64,000 nt of DNA, from the NCBI GenBank assembly GCA_018873245.2, contig JAEMBT020000003.1, positions 7,459,843 through 7,523,842 on the forward strand. Reading direction: 5' to 3'. Shown in pieces: positions 23,985-37,900 of this stretch. How positions within the stretch are numbered: position 1 is the stretch's first letter; the number at the start of each line of letters is the position of its first letter. The notes below the pieces were generated by a model, which was given only the letters and a program-made list of their open reading frames with translations, was not told where the DNA came from and did no database searches. The DNA comes from Archegozetes longisetosus. Its lineage: Eukaryota; Arthropoda; Arachnida; Sarcoptiformes; Trhypochthoniidae. A program made the position numbers and the translations under genes.

Positions 23985-24396
23985 TCAGTCCTTATTATTA
24001 GCAGAACTTTGTTTTGAATCAGTAGAAATATTCCACTTTATATAATCGTTTTGCCGGTAATATTTGTGACCAACCAGGTCCATATATTTATAGAATGCTA
24101 TTATTAATCATTTTTACAGTTAATATATTTATTGATAATTGAAGTAAACATTGCATTTAGTTGCATACCTTCGAGGACGAAGCTATAGTTTTGATGACAA
24201 TAGTAGCGAAAATCTGTTTAAAAAATAATTAATGTAAAAATTAACAAACAATAATTGATAATTGAATACTTTGTTCGCGACAGAGTTTGCGATATATCCA
24301 AAAAGAAGCAGCAAAGAGTCCGATTTCGAAATAAACGACTCCTTTGAATATTTGCGATACTTTAAAATTTTTAACTTTAGGTTTTCGTTCTAACAT
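23985..24396 (-). CDS. CEBPZOS-like mitochondrial micro-protein
   Basis: Three tiny minus-strand exons, 24270-24396, 24169-24213 and 23985-24097, are joined in phases 1 and 1 across 56 and 71 nt GT-AG introns. They give 94 aa. The N-terminus is basic (MLERKPKVKNFK), followed by IFKGVVYFEIGLFAASFWIY, a membrane segment. After that come LCREQNFRYYCHQNYSFVLE and a Lys/Tyr-rich end. Vertebrate CEBPZOS (about 80 aa, mitochondrial) has the same layout: an IFKGV start to the transmembrane helix, a DFR motif, then a (Y/F)xFxLE motif. Each exon is too short for simple ORF finding. It sits 69 bp from TBCC on the same strand and 283 bp head-to-head from NIFK. Exact function is unknown. Confidence 0.75.
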
Positions 24397-24679
24397 TTAG
24401 ATTAGTTTATTATATAATTTGATTGTATTATTAACGAACTAACAACTCATTAGATGTTTATGAATCAATTTGTCTTTGATAGCACCTTAAGTAATAACAG
24501 AATTTATTTCAGTACTTTTGCTCATATTTTAAATATACAAACGACTCAAAGTCATTGCTCAAACCGCAAACATCTCTACATTAGCACGTGTTTTGTATGT
24601 TTAATTCGAAAGGGTCCTAGTTTTGATTTTATTGACTATTTAAATATTTTAATAAAATAGTTATTGATTTAATCTAAAA
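24397..24679. promoter_or_regulatory. Likely bidirectional promoter, CEBPZOS-like / NIFK
   Basis: Only 283 bp separate the two divergent start codons. No core promoter motif could be fixed by eye. Confidence 0.4.
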
Positions 24680-25725
24680 ATGTTTAGCTTAAATAAATCC
24701 CTTTCTAAACTCAAATCAATTTCAAAGAGTAAGAAATTAAATGAAGAATCAGATGAAAAAGCGAGTGTTAAAAAAACAAAACGTAAATCGAAGAAAAATA
24801 AAAAATCAAATGTGAGTTTGAATTGAATTGAATTGAATGATAATTACTATTTGTTATAAATGTGATGTTTTATATTATTACCTAATAGAACGAAAGCAAT
24901 GAATTAGTACCTGGAGTAGTAATGGTTCGCAATATTCCGCATGGATTTTATGAAAACCAAATGTTTCAATACTTCTCACAATTTGGAAAAGTTTTGCGAT
25001 TAAGGATCTCGAGGAATAGAAAAGTATTTCTTTTCTAATTGTTTGTTTATTACTGAGACTTTATGTTTTTGTTTTATCATTAAATGATAGACTGGTAAAA
25101 GTCGTAACTACGCTTATATTGAGTTTGAATGCGAAGAAGTGGCCAAAATAGTGGCAGATACTATGAATAACTATCTTATGTTTGACCACATTCTTAAATG
25201 TAATTCATTTCTCAACTGCTTAAAGACATTGAAATGATCTAAACTTTGATTTTCTTTATAATTAAAGGCGAATTCATTCCTAAAGACAAAGTCCAACCGA
25301 GACTGTTTCGAAACTGGAATAAGCAGTTTGTGAGCACAACAATTATTCACAAATCGTTGCATAACAAGGATAAAACTTTTGAGCGAGAAATCAAACTAAT
25401 GAAAAAACGTCTGAAAAAAGTGAGGCAAATGGAGAAAAGTTTATCAGAGAAAGGAATTGACTTCAAGTGCGAAATCGTTAACTTGCCGAAGTCAACAAAA
25501 CAGAAGGAAGAGATGGTAGTTCATTCGAGCGACGACGACATGGAATTCAAAACACCGCCAAATGCTGTTCGAGTGGCTAAGTCGAAACGAAATCGAGACG
25601 GTCGAGAGTTACGAAAGAAGAATGAGATCAGAATTAAAAGAATGAGACCAGTAAGGAGTATGAGATTCCCAATGTTGCCTAAGTTCTCAATACTACGCGC
25701 AGCCAATAAGAGAAGAACTTTATAA
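24680..25725 (+). CDS. NIFK: Nucleolar RRM protein NIFK (MKI67 FHA-interacting)
   Basis: NIFK (yeast Nop15 relative) acts in pre-rRNA processing for the 60S subunit. Exons 24680-24811, 24889-25023, 25091-25199 and 25268-25725 keep frame throughout and give 277 aa. A Lys-rich N-terminus is followed by one RRM at residues 50-125 or so: [14 protein letters not shown] (RNP2), [20 protein letters not shown], and YAYIEFE (RNP1). After it comes the family CEFIPKDKV segment, then a basic tail with NKQF, a coiled segment and an Arg/Lys-rich end. A Thr-containing FHA-binding motif was not confidently located. AATAAA at 25775-25780 is the likely poly(A) signal. It converges with the aminopeptidase gene (195 bp apart). 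Confidence 0.93.
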
Positions 25726-25920
25726 AATTAAATTCAATCTGAAAACACTTGAAATATCTCTGATCATTGAATATAATAAAGAAATTGTTATTTTAAGACA
25801 AATAGACAAATGAAAATATTTGTGTATCACTTAATGATTGAATTAAAACATGGAGTTTTACAACAAATGTTTCATTTTCAATAAATGGTTAGTTAAGACT
25901 AGTTTACAAAATTTTCATTG

Positions 25921-28900
25921 CTATCGACTAATAGCTGCTCTTCTTTCTTTCAACCATATCTCGATATCTTGGTAATGTTTTTGCATCCACTGGACGTTAG
26001 CTTTTGTCTGCTCTATTGCTTGTTTGAATGATCGTTGAGCTGTTCCCACGTTATCCTTCACATGATTGTAAAATTCTTGAAGCTGTAAATAAGACAAGAG
26101 ATCATGAAGAATGAAACGATTATTTCAGTTTCTCTGTTCAATATGAGTATAATTATCTAAAAATATTACGATTTTCAGCTTAAGTTGACTTTATTGTTTG
26201 TTATAGATGAGGATTATTGAAAGTACTTCACAGTACAGGTTTCAATAATTTACTATAAGTTATAAACTCAACTAAACTGATCTCTGAGAAAATAGTCATA
26301 TGATTGAAAATGGTTACTTTGACTTTTCTAACGATCCATGATTAAGTTCTTTAACACTAATGAGCACAACTGCAGTATTATACGAGCATTGAGGCGATAT
26401 TGATTTACAACAATATTTGTAAAATAGGTTTAGGTTGTGGCGACTTTGGTCCTGTAAATATTGATTGTGATTCTACACCACGGATAAACATTTATATAGC
26501 AAGTTTGAGTTGTATCTATAAGTTTTATATAATTTTCTATAGCTTCTACGGCCCTATACTATCTCCTATGCAATGTATGGTTTGCAGCAAAAAAAAAATG
26601 GCAAAAACTTCATTTATATTTAAACCTTAATTTTGTATTAACTATAACATTTACCTGGTCGTTCATAATGATATAATGTAAAAGATTTATCGATTATAAC
26701 ATATATTTGGATTTTAAAATTGTTCTTCAAAAAGTTTAGAACTTGAAGCTACTTTTAAATTTAATTGATAATAAAGAATTATAGTTGCAAGCGAGACATG
26801 AAAATTTTTTGATAGTAGTATTCGTTAAACTAGATCAGCACTTTAGTTTATTCAGTCTAACATGAAAAATTTAAGATGTTTAAAAATTAATAAAACCTAA
26901 CAACAGTATATAGAGAACATCTAAAAGCTGTGAACGCACGAAATTTTGAGATTATATTTGTTGTAGAGTTAGCTCTAATTGTGGTATAAAACCTAGAATT
27001 TGCATTTAAACAATTGTAATTATGCCTAATTTGACGTAAAATGTCATATTAAGTGAATTAAAGAACTACAGGGAAATAGTGACGTTCTGAAAATTGAATG
27101 TGAGGTCTTTCATTGGTATGTTTGCGTGTTAATCATTTTTTACTGTAACCTATGAAGCAATCAAAATGTTTATAAAATAATTATTATAAATAGGAGAAAA
27201 AACGCGTTTGGAAATAATAAAGTTTACCTATCTGCATTTGTTAAATTTTTATGAATAGAAACTCTGCCAATTTTTTTGTCGCATACTATGTGTATATCTT
27301 TGTTATGAAATGATAGAATCGCGAAAAGCTAAATGCATGCATTGCAAAATCTTATTTAGTGTGCACATCTGCGTAAACGAACACTCCAATTACAACTCAT
27401 CGTAAGAGTCATCCACAACAATTAAATTAAAATCATTCAATTTGATTCTATCAGGTCAGTCAATAGGTTTTCAACTAATAATCCATCGATTGCAATACAT
27501 AAGAGGTCGAGAACTTATTGACTAACCGATAGCATTTGAAAGACTTAGCAATCAATTTGTTTGAATACCTGTTTTAATTCAAATTCAGTATTTAGTGATG
27601 AAGTGACAGATTTAACTAAATTTCCAAAGGAAAAGAATGACTTTCCATAACTAGAAAGAAGATTAAGAATAGTATAGATAAAGAATGTGGATGATTGAAA
27701 AAACTTACTATTTGACAATGGAATCCCATTTATCTCGTAGAAAGTTATGCGCAATGTCTCTGCCATAATTATTAGTGGCAACAGTTCTGAATACATAACT
27801 TCCGTCCTGTTTTCTTATTCCACTGGAGCCGTTGAAAGCTCTAGATATATACCTGGAGAGAAGCCACGGCTCTCTACTGCATGCTAATGATCGCAAAAGT
27901 TTATCTTTTTCCGACGCCACCGAAGCGTTTAAGTATTGATCCCATAGGAAATCCCAGTCTTTCTCTAAACCATATTCAATGCCAGTGCAATAAACAACAC
28001 TTCTTAAGTTGGGATGTATCCTACATAATTGGCAAATTTAAGACTTAAGACTTCAGATTGAGTTGGAGTGGTAAAACTCTTACGGATTGGTTTGATCTCC
28101 GTCTTTAACCATAGTTTGCCATTTGCGGAATAGTAGGAGCGATTGCTGGATGCAGTGATCATGGCCATACTTACATGCCCAACCGATTATATTTATTTGC
28201 GAATATTTCTCAAGTATAGTATCAGAGCCTTCGCTCACATCCCAACCAACTTCAGAATATAGTTTTAGTATCAGTTCTAAAATGTAATCCTAAAAGTGAA
28301 CAAATTAGAATTAACTAGAGTTGAGAACAAATACAATAAACTCTTTACAGACTAACTCATTATGACTTAATCCTAGGCACAAAACAAGTCTATACATTAA
28401 AAGTTGTATTGAATTTAGATTCAAATTTATTCAAGTGATGCCTACCGCAAACGAAAAAGTTTTAGCTCTATAATGTTTGTTGAAGAACGTCTCAATTGAA
28501 AACGTGTTAAGTTAGGAAAAAGTTATGAGAAACTTTAAATTGGATATGATATCGATCGGGCATAAGTAAAGGGCAGTAGTAATAATATAATATACAAAGT
28601 CAATTAAATTATTTGTTTCAATTGTTAGCGTTGGAGAACTCATGGGATTCATAAACCTGAGGGAAATTATCTGGTTTGCTTCTGCGTTCTTTGTATCATT
28701 AGATGGTATTTACCTTCCATAGACCATAGGCTGAGCTTCTCCTTAGCATTCGATCGAGGAATGAGAAGGCATTGAAGGCTGCCTCCCAGGGAACGAATTC
28801 TTTTTCGTTTATTAAATATTGTGTTGTGTTCAAAGCGATGTGATAATCAAGAAGGTCTGCTCGCGCCAAATCAAGCGCATCATCGATTATCTGAGCGCGA

Positions 28901-31900
28901 TTTATAGTATGGATTTTGCTATGATTTGCGATAAGCTGTTGTATTATAAGTTTCCAATTATCCGCATCGTAGTTAACTCGATAATAGCCAACTTCTTGCA
29001 GATTCGCAATCATCCAATCATTCTTATCTGGTATATCTTCATTCCTTATCCACACTTGAGCTAATGTTAACACAAAATTAGTTTATGTATCACTAATTAT
29101 TGTTTCCAGACCCTAATTCTATGCCTTAACTCTCTTTCAGTTAATATATCGTTAACTGTTGTAATTGTTTCCAAAGTCTAATTCTATGTCTTAGCTCTGT
29201 TTAAGGCAATGATAAGCATGTGTCAAAATGATATTTACAATCAGATCGAGTGATCCATAGTTTGGTGACTGGTTCCCAAATTGGGTTTCTGGAGTCGGTG
29301 TATGTAATCGGTATTTCCCACGAGTATTTGGATGCATCGATTTCAGAACTTTCATTAGCAGTTGCGTAAAGTAGAAATCTTTTCTGAGTTAATGACGCTT
29401 CTCTGTTCTGGTAATTACGAGTTAATGTGACCACGGGATAACCGTCTTGTAATGTCCACGAATCCATCACAAGTTTGACATTTACACTACTATTAGCCGC
29501 TAATGTTAAATAATTCCAAAGATCATCTTGAACTGCATTATCATAACGCCACGCATTCAAGTAGTTCTGTTTGGTGTTACAATTTATATCAATTTTTAAT
29601 ATTACTCTTTACTATTGCCTACGATATTGCAGTGAAAAATGTGACTCACGGAAACTCCTTTTCTGAACGTGTCTCTATTAAGGAAGTAAGTCATCATCCG
29701 AATGATTGATGCACCCTATTGTTTAAACCTTACGCATTAAGTCTAGTTCACCACATAATCTCTATTTTATTTGATTTGATTTCAACTCTCTATCGAATTA
29801 AGTCAACTATATCTTCAGACAGAAATTGATTGTTAGTGTCTTAATGATTTTAAATCAGATTGTTCTATGCTGTACAGGCAAAGAAGATTATTGAAAAAAT
29901 GGGAAAACTATATAGTGCCAAGGTTAAATCGATAAACACAAGTATATACAATAAAATCTGTACTAACTTTGACACGTGCCTCACTGCTTTTTAAAAACAC
30001 AATATGAAAATCACGTAGAAGAACATAGATTCATTGTTATTGATTTTAAAAATCACTTAACTATATGTTATATAGTAGAACGGGTTTGACTGTATAAACT
30101 TTTTTCTCAAAAACTTTTTTAATTATCAATATTTCAAGTGAAACCTTAAAGTGATATTTAACTTAATTCGATTAGAGGTTAAGCTAAACTAGAAATACCT
30201 TTCCATATGATATTCGATCGAAAATTTCATTGATTTCATCGGGATTATCGACAGGAACAGAAATGGGATGAGAGGTTGTCAGACAATCCAATTCAAAAAC
30301 GTCATGTATTTCATCGACAACGAATTGTTGAAACTACATTTTAGCAATCATTTCATAAAATCTTATTAGTTCAATAAAACATCAAAGTAGAGCTATGATA
30401 AGAGAACTCTGTATAAATATTAGTAGATTCCTCAAATTATTCTTATTATGATGTGAATAGTCTCATTGGTCTTTAGTACTTCATCTGAAGCTAAGGTTAT
30501 AATTTTTAGAGTTCACACATGCAAAATATTCTTATGTTTAGGATTCAGTTTTTACACACAGTGAGTAACAGTAAAAAACTAAAAATTTTCATATCTATCT
30601 TTTTAAACTTAATTATATTGTCAACAAGCATTTGAATACTTCTGTTTAATAAAAAGGAAATTTTCTCAATTCTATCAATTTTAGCGTATGGCAAATTTTG
30701 AAAATTTAAAGAAATCTGTGAGTGCTGTTTGAGTTAGACTTAAGCGCGAGCTGAAAACTGAAAAAACTAGAGCCCTATAAAGCATAGATTACCATTTCCC
30801 ATTTAGGGTGTACTGCGTGAACACCTTCGTATTCCATATAAGACGCGAAACCTTCATTGAGCCTAATTAGAAATATAAAACTTGGATTATTAATGATATT
30901 GGTTTGAATTAAAGGAAAAAATTATGAAGCGTAGACTCGCCAGAGATCGTCCCACCACTTAGGGGTTACCAAATTACCAAACCATTGATGTGCCAACTCG
31001 TGAGCTTTGCCAAAGTAACATTCATATGATTATTACCAGCTAATTGTCTTAATTAAGGCAGAATAATTACCTACAACTGTGGCAACTCTCTGGAGATTAC
31101 TGGAAGATGAGATAGAAGGATCGTAAAGCATTGCTGTCTCACGATACGTAATTAGGCCCCAGTTTTCCATTGCGCCCGCATTGAAATCAGGAACTGCCAC
31201 CATATCTACATTGACCGACAAGCCGTAAATAATTGTATGCTAACTCTTTAGTTCAATTTTAACTATCAAATCCTACCAGTTTTCGGCAAAGGGTAAGATA
31301 TATTGAAGTAGTCTTCAAAGCATTTTAGCATTTTGGTCCAACATCTAAGGAATAGTTGGCAGTGGCTATGGCTTCCGGTCTAGTCCATACTGTGAACTAT
31401 ATTTATATATTTTAAGTTATAAAAACAGAAACTCAATTGTATACCATCTGACGCCTCAAGAGTTTTTAAAATGATTTAAAATTTAAATTCAACTCATTTA
31501 TAGGATGATTATTAGCTCTTAAACTTATATAAAAAACCTCACATGCAAAGTTTTTATATAAATAGTTTCATTAAGAATTCATTCAGTATTGAAAAAACAT
31601 TGAATTCAAAAAATATATTTAACTTACATTCGCATTTTTATCTGAAACTGATTCAAAATCACTGACTAAAAATGCGAGCAAATATGTAGACATTCTGACA
31701 GTATCTTCAAATGTATCTGCAACCCATTCTCCACTTCAAATTTAATAAAGTAAATTTAACAAATTAGAAATACTGAAAATGAAATTTAATTAAAAGGTGC
31801 TTAAGATTTAACTAAAATTTTGTGTTCAACCCAATTGACATATAAACATAGAAAACAGAATTTAATTCGCATCAATTGAATTGATAAGATTGTTGCAGAT

Positions 31901-34900
31901 CAAGCTCTACAATAATGTTTTATTAGTCCTAGTTTAGGTTAGGTTATGACGATAGATAGAGGCAAACCTAACCTGGGTTTAAATTTATAAAATATTATTG
32001 CAGAGCATGCTTCATAGTAAGGCCCTAAGTACTTGGCTTTTAATTTGCTCAGCTGCTATCAATTTATATCAAATTTTGGTTATCATTCGGTTTGTGATTG
32101 ATGTAGGGTTTGGGTATTAGGGAGTCATGTGGTCCTGAAAAGTGTAGTGCCTTGCCTAGCGTGCTACGAGTGCTATCCCTCTTACTAGACTAAGTATGCA
32201 ATCAATAACACTAGTTTAGGTTAGGTTAGGTTAGGTGAGGAGAATTCGGGGTGTAGCGCGCTAGACATGAGACAATGTTTTGGTAATCGCATCACTCTTT
32301 ATACCCAAACTATATCCAAACCCTACATCAACTATAAGCCTAACTTTAACCCAAATTTTTAATTTTTGATATTGTTGATTCAGCTCTGAAAGTCTGAATC
32401 TAATGATAAAATCAATGAAATCTAAGGAGAGAAAATAAAAGTGAAATTTAGATCCAACCTCTCAATGCTTCTGATTCTTGGCATATTTGAAATGGCAGAC
32501 ATATTTTTGTAGTGAATTATTGTAATAGAAAAAGTTGCTTTCATGGATGGTTCGTCAAAGCACGGAAAAGCACGTCTCGCGTCAGTCGGTTGAAATTGTG
32601 TTACGGCCAACCATCTATATTAAATTTGACTATAACTATTAAATTCTAACAATTATAGACTAAATTAGTCTTAAGTTAAGTTAGTTAGGCTAAGTTATGT
32701 TGAATATAAATTAATGTCTAACTAAAATCTACAACCGTCAAAAGGAAAATTATAACATTCCTTTATTATTACAAATTTTAATTATGACAAAATTGTTATA
32801 GATTTGTCTGTTGGCTCTTTTAACAGCGCTAAAATGCCAAAATGTTTCGGGTTCTCTTAATATTTGATACATTCTCTTTTGTAACATTAATAGATTAGGT
32901 ACAGACGGAGTGATATGTGTGTGTTTTAACTCATTGGTAATAACTGATAAAAATATGTCAAAGGTATGAAATGAACATTTTGAAAATAATAACTTTCTTT
33001 CATTGATACTTTGGACGCATTCTTGTTAGTTATTAATAGGCTGAAATACACTGCCATTACACCATCTGCACAAATAATTGTAAAGTTACGAAATCTAAAA
33101 TTTCGAGTCAAATAAATTTAGATTAGTTTTTCAATCGATCACTTAAGCAATAGATCCTGATTGAGTTAAATTGAGCATTGTTTTAAAACAATTAGTTCTA
33201 ATTGCGATTTAAAATTGAATTTAAGGCTCATTATCTGCCTTACGCTTGTATGCCATACCTCAGTACAACACAATAATTGATACTCCTCTATTATTTGAAT
33301 TTCTTTTATCAAATTAATTATATCCTACAATCGACAAAAATATTTTAATGATTTAGTGCCACCTTTCCTTATTCCAAATTCAATTATAATCATAACCTAT
33401 TTCTAATTCATTTCAATCTATACATTTTTTGTTTTATTCACACTATTTCTCACACAACTTTTATTAACTTCCTATAAAATTAATTCAATTTTTTAAAGTA
33501 ATTAATTTAGGAATTTGTGTTTAATCTGGATACAAGACTAATTGTTTGAAGTAGAAAAAGTAATGTCGATGAGTCAAACATCGTTATATGTGGTTTGCTG
33601 AGAAAGTACCAAAAGCTATTTAAAAAATTTGCGCTGCATAAAAAATCAGCATTGCATCAAAGAGAGAATTGCCATTATTTGAATTGAGTACTTCATGAAA
33701 TTCTATGATCACAAGAGTTTCAGTATTGACAATAACTACTTGCCTACTGTGTAATCTTAGTAATAGTATACTAATTAAAAGAGTTAGCAGGCTGTGTTTT
33801 CGCAAATAAGGGCTCATTTATTCCTAATGAATACATTGCCATCTGAGTCAACTTAGGATTCTATTATTGTAAATTTTCATTTGTGATTCTAAAAAAATTT
33901 TATAAGTCTAAATGGAATATAAATAGTTATACATTCATTTCTAATGATCGCTAATGAATAGCAGAATGATATGTTGTACGATTCGATGCTTTTGTATCGT
34001 TTTATTTATCATATTCTCAATGAAAGTCCGTGTTTATTCACGTTCGCAAAAAACAATACATATTCATTTATCTTGCTTAGAATCTCGAGGACTCTTTTTG
34101 TTTGATGCCACAAAAGCTCTAATTTAGTTGTTTAATAGATTTTTAATTCAATAGAAATTATCCAAACTTTTGAAAATGAATGAAACTTGCTTCTATTGGC
34201 ACAATAAACTTATAATAAAAACAAGTAAAACCATTTTAAAACCTGAAATGCAGTTTTTAAGACTCAGCAATTTGTAAATCAAACTGGACTGAACATCAAA
34301 CTAAGCTTGTGCACCGAATATATTAAACCAAACTTGATTGCACTATCAGATGCTAGTTTTATTGCTTTAAAACATAGAAAACTACGTTTCTTCTATTTTA
34401 TTGAAATTTTTTTGGATCTAATGTGAGCTATAAATCAAACTTTTGATACGATTGAGAAATTTAAGAGTTTAGTTCAGATAGTATATAACTGGTGAAAGTT
34501 TGGAAATTTAATAGCGATTATATATGGTATTATACGGGAAAAAAGTATATAAATGGATTTTTGTGGCAAAATAAGATACAATCTTCATAGCAAAAATAGC
34601 AATTTAAATAACTCACCAATATGAACATGAATAAGAAAATTTCTATCAATTTTTTTCCACACAAATATTTAGATACTTATAAGCTGAATTCAAATAGTTT
34701 TGTTTGTAACTCTAAAACTTTCGATTCATTAACTGTCTAGCTTCATATGGATAATTCTATGAATTGAACACATCAAATTCTTTATGTGAAACAAAGTTTT
34801 CAGTTAATAGCTCATAAATATGATCAATTGTTCTAATAACTTAGTTATAGTACATAAACTATGGCACGAATGAATAGAGTTATTGCTTAATTTCGTTTTT

Positions 34901-37900
34901 GAAAATCATTGCAATTTAATCCATTTGATAACTTCAAAAGTATTTATACAATTAGATATAATGCAATTGGAATCAGGTTTTCCTAAAGTATGAGTGATTG
35001 TCGTATTATAACTTTAAAAATTGATTTTTGTTTCCGAGTTTGAATAATTGAAAATTTTTTCGAAACTTCATTAGAATTGTTTGAAGCAATTTATTGAATA
35101 AGTGATTGAAATCGTATTTGAGTTTTTCATGAGTTTTATAGTCTTTAAACATAACTTTGGATCACATTCTTACTCCAAAAAACACTAAGATGTTGTTCAT
35201 TTTAAAATTTGAAGCTCGTTAAGTATTTGAGTTATTTTTCATTCAAACAGAGTTAGCTCAAAAAAGATCTACTGAAACAGCTTTAAGCCAAATGGCAAAC
35301 AATTGAATGTGACCTCAAATCAGCAAAGTTTCTTCTAGGAATTCAAATCATAAGATACTACTAACAAACTATCAATAGATCTTTTTTATTCGATTGCAAC
35401 AAAACCCTTTCCAATCAATAAGTTTGCAAAAAAACAGTAAATTAACATTTGGTTTGACTAACTTTCATGCAAGGTTAAGAACAAGTTTTAATGTTTCATA
35501 ATTAATAGGAGTGTATAGTATTTCAGAGCTTCAGCAGGAACGACAAATTTTTATGAATATAGATTTGAAAGTTATTGTCTATTTATCATTCAGAATTTGG
35601 TATTTTTATGGGGTATCCCTTATCAGAAACTTTGTAGTTTTCATCTCTAACATTGCTAAAGAAGGCTTTCGCGTCTAATGTAGTTCATGATCAAAGCACT
35701 CCAGTAGCATATAAGCAAACAGTTGATGGCTTTTAAACTCACTTCGACTATTTAATACTATAAACAGACACTTTACGAACCAATTAACTCATTTAAGTTA
35801 TTGACTCTGAAAATCTTTTTAGCAGAAATGCATAACAAGTTAATGCAAATTTAGATAATGACGATGTAAGGTTAAAGACTACTTCATTGATCATTAGTTA
35901 CAAAAAATTTGGTTAAACATCACTATACAACCAGCAAAACAAATGATTTTGAATTTTAAAACGTTACACAACAGTACTTTTTGTTTCAATAATGATTAGA
36001 AGAGACCTACTTTGAAGCGATTTTTTATGAATGGATCAGACGAGATATGTTATACTAGTATAATACCCTAAAATCACTTATACTTGCCGATTGTTAACAA
36101 ATTGAATAGTTCGAAAGTATTGAGAACATAACAAATAATTGATATGCAACAAAACGTATTCAGTTCACTACCCAATCGGTTTGCTTTGGATTTATATAAT
36201 CTGTGAGTCAGTTGTATATTTGAAATCATAGTTTTATCTAAGAATAAACATTTTTTCCTAAATCTTACAGTTAATGTTTGAAACGTTTGAGCTGTTTTCA
36301 ATCGGACTTCTGATTATCTAATTGAGAAGATAATCTTAAAACAAATCTTATAGATAGTTTTTGGTATTTGAAAAAGTACTAAACAGTTGAACTAATATTT
36401 GCCTTAATTATAGATATTATCTGATGTCTGTACGAGATTTATGTCACTCACATTATTTTTTAAGTGTGCGAGTGTTTACATGACACTTAGTATTTTGCTT
36501 TCTGTAAATAAGAGTTACATTTTATTGAAACTATTCCCCAACTATTCCACTGAAAACTTTTTCAAAATACGGTTTTTTATTTCAATAATTAGATGTTGGT
36601 GAAAGAAATAAACAAAACTAAGTTTATAAATCATGTCTAACTACATATTTTCGACAAGTAGTTTTGAGTGAATAGATAGTGGAATGGTATTTGCATTTGA
36701 CTGAGTAAGTACCATAAAGTGCTTTCTATAATGTTGTTTCAATTAAAGAAAGCACTCATAGCACTCAAAAGGTGACACGAACAAATTTAATAAGTTTTTG
36801 ATTTATCGAACGAAAGTTGTTAAAAAGCATCAAAATACTATATTTGTAGTGCTTTCAAATGTTTGAAGTAAGATTGCTTAATTCATAGTACATGTTTGCC
36901 TCTTTCTATTTAAAGCTATAAAAACTTGTTTTCATCTTATTTATTTTATTCATCATATCTAAACAGCCCAAAATCTATTGAATGAGTTGTTTGAATAGAA
37001 AATGGTTTAAAAAATAAACTATTTGTTTAGCGTTAGCGTTAGTAGATTTAATGAGATAAAAATAACAATTTCATTGTCAGTGACTAACAAATCATGAAAA
37101 GGAACTTATCTATTGTAATAGAGTTACCGATATAGTAATTGAAGCGTGAAAATTGTCATTTTTTCAATTCAATTTACTCTCCAATTTCACATTTATTTCC
37201 ATCAGTATTTTACTCTGCTCATGGATAACAATCTTAATATCATTTTATACAACTTAATCAACTGCTCATGTATGGGTACAATCACTGGGATAAATCAGTC
37301 AAATCACAGAAATAGATTGAAAAATAATTAGTTCTTCAATTGGAAAACACTCATCACATCCTATTCTGAATTAACTTTGATGAAAATTCTCACAAAGATT
37401 AGTATTTGCTTAGAATTTGTTTTATATATGCTAGGTCTGAATGCCAGCTCGTCATGTGTTTGGTCTTCGAGCTCTCTGAGCTGGAAGACTGGACAGGAAA
37501 CTAAATTGAAGTCATTATTTTATACGTTTAATGTAATTAGATTTAACTGAAAAAGCACATAAAACCCATATAAAAGGTAAGTGCTTTTGGCTGTTTGTAT
37601 TAAGGATAGGATTATTTGTTAGTGTGGAATAATGAAATTAGCCTATAATAACTTGGGATAATCTAAATTTATCAAATTTACCTTTTATTGCTATTGGCAT
37701 CCTTGTAAGAGCTCCTATAAAATCCTGCCAAGTCGTCGTTCAAGTTGCCTCTGAATTTGATTTTCAGAATATACTTTTTGCCATGTTTTAAGTTTTTGTG
37801 TAAGTTAATAATAAAAAATTGAAGTTTTGGTTCCTGCGTCAAATTAGAAATATAGGACAAATGTGTTCCCCTGTCATCGAGCAGTGATACCGAATCGTTA

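Noticed and set aside
26400..26630. 76-codon plus-strand ORF in the aminopeptidase last intron
   Set aside because: No recognisable motif or splice context; the gene around it runs on the other strand.
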